11,762 nt of DNA. It comes from Bacillota bacterium. GTDB taxonomy: Bacteria > Bacillota > Clostridia > Peptostreptococcales > Anaerovoracaceae. A model generated the notes under the pieces. That model made no database searches. It was not told the origin of the DNA and worked only from the letters and a program-made list of their open reading frames with translations. Positions 7,323 to 11,762 of this stretch are shown here, piece after piece. A program made the translations under genes and the position numbers. The DNA is taken from positions 1 through 11,762 of the forward strand of contig JAQSXD010000065.1 in NCBI GenBank assembly GCA_029266295.1, written 5' to 3'. How positions within the stretch are numbered: position 1 is the stretch's first letter; every line of letters begins with the position of its first letter.

Positions 7323-8209
7323 CTTGTACTGCCTCCCATTCCCCTCATACTAAGCTGGGCAAAGATATTCAGGAGCATGATAATTATAAACAGGATAATT
7401 CCTACAGCGAAAAGGGCCTGCTGATGCGTCGGGGATGCATACCCCATTTCCATCGCGATGGTTCCTGTCAATGTAGCCACAGGATCCAAAATTCCGTTTG
7501 GTACCTTGGCCATATTTCCTGTTATGAGCAGCACTGCCATGGTCTCTCCAATGGCTCTGCCCATCCCCAAAATAATAGAGGACAAGATTCCGGACTTTGC
7601 AGCCGGAATCAGAATGCGAACGATGGTTTCCATTTTGTTTGCGCCTAAAGCCAACGATGCCTCCTTGTATTCTCTGGGCACAGCGGCGATAGAATTTTCC
7701 GATATGCTTACAATGGTGGGAAGAATCATGATTGCCAAAATGACTGCTCCGGCCAGAATACTAAAGCCGGTAGCAGAAGCATCCGGATGGAATATCTTAT
7801 AAATGGGCAGCACAAAATTTCTGATGGCAGGAACGAGGACTACCAGGCCAAAGAATCCGTAAACAACCGAGGGGATTCCTGCCAGGAGTTCAATGGCGGA
7901 TTTAAAAGCCTTCGCCCATCGCTTGGGAAGGATTTCCGCAAGAAATACAGCACATGCGATTCCTGTTGGAATACCAATCACCAGAGCACCTAATGTTACG
8001 GACAGCGTTCCTGCAATCAGAGGAAAGATTCCGTAAGATCCATTGGTAGGAGACCAGGTCGTTCCGAAAATAAAGTTAAACACACCATAATCAGCCAAAA
8101 CCGGCAGCCCCGACTTGAATATAAACAAGGTAATCAGTGCTACCGATATGGTTGCTGTAACAGCGCATATCAATATTAATTTTTCAATTATCTTCTCATA
8201 TGTCTTCAT
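7319..8209 (-). CDS. pstC: Phosphate ABC transporter permease PstC
   Basis: One of two membrane subunits forming the phosphate channel. The 296-aa protein has about six hydrophobic segments: a first helix near 11-33, a core block from about 62 to 171, and later ones near 208-230 and 265-287. Family marks include ELLAGIPSVVYGFFGL (107-122) and the EAA loop EYKEASLALGANKMETIVRI (180-199), which contacts PstB, followed by GMGRAIGETMAV (215-226). The ATG at 8209 has only a weak AGGT upstream. Its stop overlaps the pstA start by 4 bp (ATGA). PstC is favoured over PstA by its position directly after pstS and by its sequence type; the two are paralogues. Confidence 0.93.
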   Translation of the reverse strand: MKTYEKIIEKLILICAVTATISVALITLFIFKSGLPVLADYGVFNFIFGTTWSPTNGSYGIFPLIAGTLSVTLGALVIGIPTGIACAVFLAEILPKRWAKAFKSAIELLAGIPSVVYGFFGLVVLVPAIRNFVLPIYKIFHPDASATGFSILAGAVILAIMILPTIVSISENSIAAVPREYKEASLALGANKMETIVRILIPAAKSGILSSIILGMGRAIGETMAVLLITGNMAKVPNGILDPVATLTGTIAMEMGYASPTHQQALFAVGIILFIIIMLLNIFAQLSMRGMGGSTR

Positions 8210-8313
8210 TTATGTTACCTATCTGATTCCTTTAAAATTAGAAACCGGTCAGAGGAAAATTACCGTGTTCCTTCCTTAGGTCCAAAAATGACTTATCGTG
8301 GTTGGCCCGGATG

Positions 8314-8395
8314 CACCTGCCGCAGCATATTCCCGAGGAGACGGTTTGTCTCCTTGCGCAAGCGATCTCTGCTTCGGGAATATATGCGGCGGGTG
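8314..8395. repeat. Large imperfect palindrome with inner hairpins in the pstS-pstC spacer
   Basis: Arms 8314-8336 and 8374-8395 pair over about 21-22 positions, interrupted by one G-U pair and a small internal bulge (GC opposite T). GATG (8310-8313) and CATC (8401-8404) could extend it past a 5-nt bulge. The enclosed 37 bases contain GGAGAC/GTCTCC (8337-8342, 8348-8353, loop of 5), the palindrome CTTGCGCAAG (8353-8362) and a short AAGC/GCTT stem (8360-8374). As RNA this would be a long stem ending in a branched loop. No T-run follows on the minus strand, so it is not an ordinary terminator. It could stabilise or delimit the pstS message, or be a mobile palindromic repeat. No target-site duplication is evident. 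The rest of the spacer (8210-8313, 8396-8453) shows no promoter or ORF that I trust. Confidence 0.75.
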
Positions 8396-8453
8396 AGTCT
8401 CATCTTTTACCAATCACGTTATGTCGTAAATCTATTTAAATCTTGAGGAGAAG

Positions 8454-9326
8454 CTACAGTACGGATATAAATCCACTCTCTTCTACGATTGCCTGCCCTT
8501 CTGCACTGAGGACGAAATCGATGTACATCTGCGCTGCTTCGCTGAGTTCGCCGCCTACTACATACAGGAACGGTCTAGAGATTTTATATTCGCCGGAAAG
8601 TACGGTTTCAGAAGATGGTGCAACGCCTTCGACCGTAACGGCCTTTACAGTGTCGCTCAGTGATCCCAGTGAAACGTATCCGATGGTGTGTGGAGTCGTG
8701 GCTACGGTCTGCATAACAGCCCCGGTGGAGCCCTGTACCAGTGCATCTTTTGTGGTGTTGTCAACTTCCTCGCCAGCTTCGTTTTTGCCTGCCACCTTCG
8801 TAATTTCAGTAAATGCGCCTCTTGTTCCGGAACCTTCTTCTCTGCTTACTACTACGATAGGAGCATCTTCTCCGCCTACTTCTTTCCAGTTCTTAATTTC
8901 ACCGGTATATATTTTTTTGATTTGTTCAATTGATAGATCTTGCACTGTTGATTCCGGATTAACAACCACTGCTACTCCGTCCTTTGCAATGACAAATTCT
9001 TTGGTGACGGATGCTTTTTCTTCATCTTTTACACCTCTGGACAATGCTCCGAAGTCTGCGATTTTTTCCTGTATCGCTTTGATTCCCTGTCCGGATCCGC
9101 CGCCCTGAACCTCAACTGTGATTCCGGAGTTGCCATCCATGAAGGCTGCTGCAAGTTCTTCGGAAAGGGGCTGTACGGAGGTTGAACCTGCTGTTACTAC
9201 GGTTCCAGTCACTTGTTCAGCAGGAGGAGTTTCTCCAGTATCTGCACCCTGATCTTTCGCACCGCATCCTGCAAGTGCAGCGACTGCCAATATCATTACT
9301 AATGTCATAGCCAATATCTTTTTCAT
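8454..9326 (-). CDS. pstS: Phosphate-binding lipoprotein PstS
   Basis: Extracellular lipid-anchored binding protein that captures inorganic phosphate for PstCAB. The 290-aa product starts MKKILAMTL with a hydrophobic signal and lipobox LAGC, lipidated at Cys21. A Gly/Glu/Pro-rich linker (22-40) precedes the periplasmic-binding-protein fold. Ligand-loop motifs are present: AGSTSVQP (46-53), GGGSGQGIKAIQ (75-86), ADFGALSR (90-97, with the family's phosphate-binding Asp at 91) and SREEGSGTRG (161-170). IGYVSLG (215-221) is also typical. AGAGGG lies about 9 nt before the ATG. It is the first gene behind the Pho-box promoter, and a 244-bp structured spacer separates it from pstC, which may raise its relative yield. 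Confidence 0.95.
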   Translation of the reverse strand: MKKILAMTLVMILAVAALAGCGAKDQGADTGETPPAEQVTGTVVTAGSTSVQPLSEELAAAFMDGNSGITVEVQGGGSGQGIKAIQEKIADFGALSRGVKDEEKASVTKEFVIAKDGVAVVVNPESTVQDLSIEQIKKIYTGEIKNWKEVGGEDAPIVVVSREEGSGTRGAFTEITKVAGKNEAGEEVDNTTKDALVQGSTGAVMQTVATTPHTIGYVSLGSLSDTVKAVTVEGVAPSSETVLSGEYKISRPFLYVVGGELSEAAQMYIDFVLSAEGQAIVEESGFISVL

Positions 9327-9386
9327 TCTTCTTTTCCCTCTTTCTCAATTTGTTTTAATTTATTAGTATTTCGTTCTATGGTTCTA

Positions 9387-9414
9387 ATCATACAGAGTAA
9401 ATGTTAAGAGTGAA
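9387..9414 (-). promoter_or_regulatory. Predicted pst operon promoter
   Basis: The -10 box is TATGAT (9387-9392, 5 of 6 to consensus). The -35 candidate is TTCACT (9409-9414, 4 of 6) with a 16-bp spacer. The poor -35, embedded in the Pho-box array, agrees with activator dependence. A start near 9380 would give a leader of about 54 nt before pstS. Confidence 0.6.
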
Positions 9415-9440
9415 TGAGGCGAATGTTAAGAGTATGTTAA
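9402..9440 (-). promoter_or_regulatory. Pho box (PhoP-binding direct repeats) of the pst operon
   Basis: On the minus strand the exact hexamer TTAACA occurs at 9435-9440, 9424-9429 and 9402-9407, with starts 11 and 22 bp apart. A fourth, in-phase position (9413-9418) is degenerate. Bacillus PhoP binds TT(A/C/T)ACA direct repeats at about 11-bp period, so this fits an activator array on one helix face. It lies about 20-60 bp before the predicted transcription start and overlaps the weak -35 region, as expected for PhoP activation. Confidence 0.8.
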
Positions 9441-9519
9441 ATGCAGAAATTAATTATAACGCTATGTTTGCCACAATAAAAAATGAACCTATCATTTATA
9501 ACGTAACATCTGATCCAAT

Positions 9520-9564
9520 AAAAAATGAGTGAATCAAACTTAATGTAAGATTGATTCACTCATT
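9520..9564 (-). terminator. Intrinsic terminator after phoR-rlmA
   Basis: A perfect 14-bp inverted repeat (arms 9524-9537 and 9551-9564, 13-nt loop) is followed on the minus strand by TTTTATTGG. It lies 77 bp after the methyltransferase stop and insulates the pst promoter from phoR read-through. The stem is AT-rich, so strength is uncertain, but its geometry is right. The 76 bases between the stop and the stem (9565-9640) hold nothing I recognise. Confidence 0.8.
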
Positions 9565-9640
9565 GGGTCACCCGTTTACCGAAAAACTCGCTTTTTTGAA
9601 TTGGATTCGTTTGTATTTCCTGTTCCACGTTTTTAAGGAT

Positions 9641-10531
9641 TTATCTTTTTGCTCCCGTTAGAATCGTAAGATCTACTGTAATAGAAGGAAGCTCTATAAG
9701 GCTAATTTCCTTATGCATTTCAGGCTCGAGACTCCAGGTCAAAGGGGTCATCTTCAGAAGCCGGGGCAGAATATCTTCCTCCAGCTGGATTTTATACTCG
9801 ATACTCTGACTGGAGATCAGTTCAAATTTGTTTGAAAAATAGTCTGCCACTCTGTCGCTTGAGTAGTCCTTTTCTTCAAACATCAGGCTCCTTAACTCAC
9901 TGAGATATGATTTTCCCGGAATTACTTTGATCAAAATACCGTCGTCTGCCAAAATTCGTTCAAACTCATGGTAGTTGGCTGGTGACAGAATATTTAATAT
10001 CACATCAAAACTGTCCTGCTGAAACGGTAGCTTCGCTAAATCAGCTACTGCCCAGACAATGTCTGTATCGCCGGTGGTTGCAAGTTTAATGCCCTCCTTG
10101 GCAATATCGACGCCAAACAAGGTGGAATTTACGCACTGTTCATGTTCAAGTAATTCAGCCAAGCTCCGCAGATGAGAACCCTCACCGCAGCCAGCGTCCA
10201 GCACAGAAATCCCATTCTTCGCCAAATTTCCTTTGCTGTAACCGGAAATCCTCTCTCCCAGATCCTGAATTAACGGATCAAAAAATCCAAAGGAACAGAC
10301 CTGTTTCCTCGCTTCAAATAATTCTTTTTCATACTTGGCGTTGCTGCCGGAAGCAAGGAGGTTCAGATACCCTTTTCTCGAGAGATCAAATGAATGATTC
10401 TTATTGCATACGAGATTGGATTCATTCTTCAAGGACATTGCTCCACTGCAAATCGGACATTTGAATTTTTTCTGATGGTTCCTTATATTTGTCTGTGCTC
10501 TATTCTTTTTTGTTTCCTTGTTATGATACAC
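9641..10531 (-). CDS. rlmA: RlmA-family 23S rRNA (guanine-N1) methyltransferase
   Basis: SAM-dependent methyltransferase of the RlmA/RrmA type. Known members methylate N1 of G745 (E. coli RlmA) or G748 (Gram-positive RlmAII, TlrB) in helix 35 of 23S rRNA. The 296-aa protein has an N-terminal zinc ribbon, C25-x2-C28-x13-C42-x3-H46, followed by the family signature FDLSRKGYLNLL. The Rossmann domain has motif I LDAGCGEGSHL (111-121), an acidic residue after the second strand (FGVDIA, 139-144), and the post-motif NILSPANYHEFERIL (180-194). Translation starts at GTG, giving about 20 basic, Asn/Gln-rich residues before the zinc ribbon; E. coli RlmA begins almost at its first cysteine. It follows phoR by 29 bp and is closed by its own terminator, so it is probably co-transcribed with phoR. 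The family is clear. G745 or G748 cannot be told from sequence alone; G748 is likelier in a Firmicute. Confidence 0.85.
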   Translation of the reverse strand: MYHNKETKKNRAQTNIRNHQKKFKCPICSGAMSLKNESNLVCNKNHSFDLSRKGYLNLLASGSNAKYEKELFEARKQVCSFGFFDPLIQDLGERISGYSKGNLAKNGISVLDAGCGEGSHLRSLAELLEHEQCVNSTLFGVDIAKEGIKLATTGDTDIVWAVADLAKLPFQQDSFDVILNILSPANYHEFERILADDGILIKVIPGKSYLSELRSLMFEEKDYSSDRVADYFSNKFELISSQSIEYKIQLEEDILPRLLKMTPLTWSLEPEMHKEISLIELPSITVDLTILTGAKR

Positions 10532-10536
10532 TGTAA

Positions 10537-10542
10537 CACCTT
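10537..10542 (-). promoter_or_regulatory. Ribosome binding site fixing a GTG start
   Basis: AAGGTG on the minus strand lies 5 nt before the GTG at 10531-10529. There is no ATG, GTG or TTG between this GTG and the zinc-ribbon cysteines of the methyltransferase, so this site decides the start. Confidence 0.65.
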
Positions 10543-10560
10543 AAATTTATCAAATGAAAT

Positions 10561-11762
10561 CTACTTAAAAATTACTGTAAAGGTTGAGCCTTTTCCCAGC
10601 TCGCTTTCCACCTTAATTTCTGCTTCAAAAAGGGCTGCGATATGCTTGACGATGGCAAGGCCAAGCCCCGTACCTCCCTCTTTCTGAGAACGGGATTTAT
10701 CAACGCGGTAGAACCGCTCAAACAGTCTTGGCAAATGTTCTTCCGGAATCCCAATGCCTTCATCCTTCACACTGATATAAACTCTACCCTCTTTCCGTTC
10801 CGCTGTAACGGCAACGGTTGCTCCTGGATGGGAATACTTCACTGCATTTTCGATCAAATTGAACATCAGCTGCTTAAACCGGTCATTATTTCCGCCGATG
10901 TAGATCTCATAGGCAAAAGTGGTTGTAATTCTGATATTTTTAGCGTCAATAATGGGTTCCATAGAAGCCAAGATTTCTAAAATGGATTCCCTGACGTTGA
11001 TATCGCTGTCCGTGTTTACTTCGCGCTTATTTTCTATATCTGATATAATCAAAATATCTTCGATGAGCCGTTTTAATCTTGCCGCTTCAATCGCAATAAT
11101 ATCGAGAAATTTCGTCCTGATCTCGGGATTTTCCGCGGCTCCGTCCTGCAGTGTTTCTACAAAACCGGAGATTGAGGTCAGCGGCGTTTTTAACTCATGG
11201 GTAACATTTGCCACAAAATCTTTCCTGATCTGTTCCGCCTTCTTGTTTTCCTTCATGGTAAGTTTCAATTGACGTTCCATCTGATTGATGGGTTTCAGCA
11301 AGGTATTGGTATACGCGATGGCTATGACTACTGCAATGAGTGCACCAATGACCGATGAAATCAGGCTTGTCCGGACAATAAAATCGTTGATCATTCGCAG
11401 CCGGTGGATTTCCAGAGCAACTCGGGTGATCAGCATCTTGTCCCCTTTGTACTCCAGCGTGTCTGCCACATAAAGAAACTCGGCCCCCAAGGTATCACTT
11501 TCTCGATTGCTGTTTCCGGTTCCAGTAAGAAGTGCTTCTGTCACCTCTTCTCTTCCCAGATGGTTCTCCATTGTCACATAGGCTGGCCCTTCAACGGAAT
11601 CCGCAAGCACCTTGCCCTTTGGGTCGATGAAGGTCAGTCGAATGCCCATTTCTGAAGAGTAATCCTTTGCCAGTTCCTCATAATCCACATCGATCCCCAT
11701 CTCATATTCCTCAGTGATGGCCATGTTGATCAGCCGGCAGTAGGTAAGCATCCCCGCTTCCT
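10561..11762 (-). CDS. phoR: PhoR-like sensor histidine kinase, 5' end outside the window
   Basis: Membrane sensor kinase expected to autophosphorylate and pass phosphate to PhoP when phosphate is scarce. The frame stays open to the window edge, so the true start and first membrane helix are missing; the ATG at 11751 is internal. Counting from that ATG, residues about 25-115 form an extracytoplasmic sensor part (RLTFIDPKGKVLADS, typical of PhoR sensors), about 129-149 a membrane helix, then a short HAMP-like linker. The H-box FVANVTHELKTPLTS places the phospho-acceptor His at 185. The N-box (NLIENAVKYS), G1 (DEGIGIP), F-box (LFERFYRVDKSRS) and G2 (GGTGLGLAIVKH) are all intact. It ends in TAG 29 bp before the methyltransferase gene and stands upstream of pstSCAB-phoU, which supports PhoR over other kinases of this class. 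The partner phoP is not in the window. The kinase family is certain; the phosphate role rests on context and sensor type. Confidence 0.85.
   Translation of the reverse strand, partial: EAGMLTYCRLINMAITEEYEMGIDVDYEELAKDYSSEMGIRLTFIDPKGKVLADSVEGPAYVTMENHLGREEVTEALLTGTGNSNRESDTLGAEFLYVADTLEYKGDKMLITRVALEIHRLRMINDFIVRTSLISSVIGALIAVVIAIAYTNTLLKPINQMERQLKLTMKENKKAEQIRKDFVANVTHELKTPLTSISGFVETLQDGAAENPEIRTKFLDIIAIEAARLKRLIEDILIISDIENKREVNTDSDINVRESILEILASMEPIIDAKNIRITTTFAYEIYIGGNNDRFKQLMFNLIENAVKYSHPGATVAVTAERKEGRVYISVKDEGIGIPEEHLPRLFERFYRVDKSRSQKEGGTGLGLAIVKHIAALFEAEIKVESELGKGSTFTVIFK

Noticed and set aside
8314..8395. The pstS-pstC palindrome as an intrinsic terminator or an insertion-sequence remnant
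   Set aside because: No T-run follows the stem in the operon's direction, no transposase fragment is present, and no direct repeats flank it.
8443..9108. A 221-codon Ser/Thr-rich open frame on the plus strand
   Set aside because: It is a shadow of pstS; the Ser/Thr bias is the mirror of pstS codons, and no family is recognisable.
9402..9440. Repeated TTAACA units as a CRISPR or iteron-like array
   Set aside because: Units are 6 bp at helical spacing directly before a phosphate operon, which a Pho box explains fully.

Overview
The window is an ordinary-looking piece of a bacterial chromosome. All twelve genes lie on the minus strand, so transcription runs from high to low coordinates. The organism is probably an anaerobic, low-to-moderate-GC Firmicute of class Clostridia. 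The basis is purine-rich Shine-Dalgarno sites (AGGAGG, AAGGAG), lipoprotein binding proteins, the phoR-pstSCAB-phoU cluster, TTAACA Pho boxes of the Bacillus type, and one-domain transporter genes. A finer placement would be a guess. No tRNA, rRNA, CRISPR array, transposase, phage gene or known defence gene is visible.

Region 1 (11762-9520, in transcription order): the 3' part of a phoR-like sensor kinase, cut by the window edge, then a GTG-started RlmA-type 23S rRNA methyltransferase and a clear intrinsic terminator. The partner regulator phoP is expected just beyond the right edge.

Region 2 (9440-5004): a high-affinity phosphate uptake operon, pstS-pstC-pstA-pstB-phoU. Its promoter carries three exact TTAACA Pho-box repeats at 11 and 22 bp spacing, and a long two-part terminator follows phoU. 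The genes overlap or nearly overlap from pstC to phoU. The exception is the 244-bp pstS-pstC gap, which holds a large imperfect palindrome (8314-8395) that encloses smaller hairpins. PhoR should sense the phosphate state and, through PhoP, switch on pst; PhoU should link transporter activity back to PhoR.

Region 3 (4941-2442): a polar amino acid ABC transporter (binding lipoprotein, TTG-started permease, GTG-started ATPase). Its promoter is overlapped by two candidate tandem ARG boxes, suggesting ArgR/AhrC control and a basic amino acid as substrate. A hairpin after the binding-protein gene may set its excess over the membrane parts, and a terminator follows the ATPase gene.

Region 4 (2408-56): a beta-CASP metallo-beta-lactamase-fold ribonuclease gene and a uridine kinase gene (udk), 5 bp apart, behind a plausible promoter. 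Both concern RNA turnover or nucleotide salvage.

I see no convincing new system. The points most worth a second look are the structured pstS-pstC spacer, the ARG-box promoter, and the methyltransferase gene set between phoR and pst.
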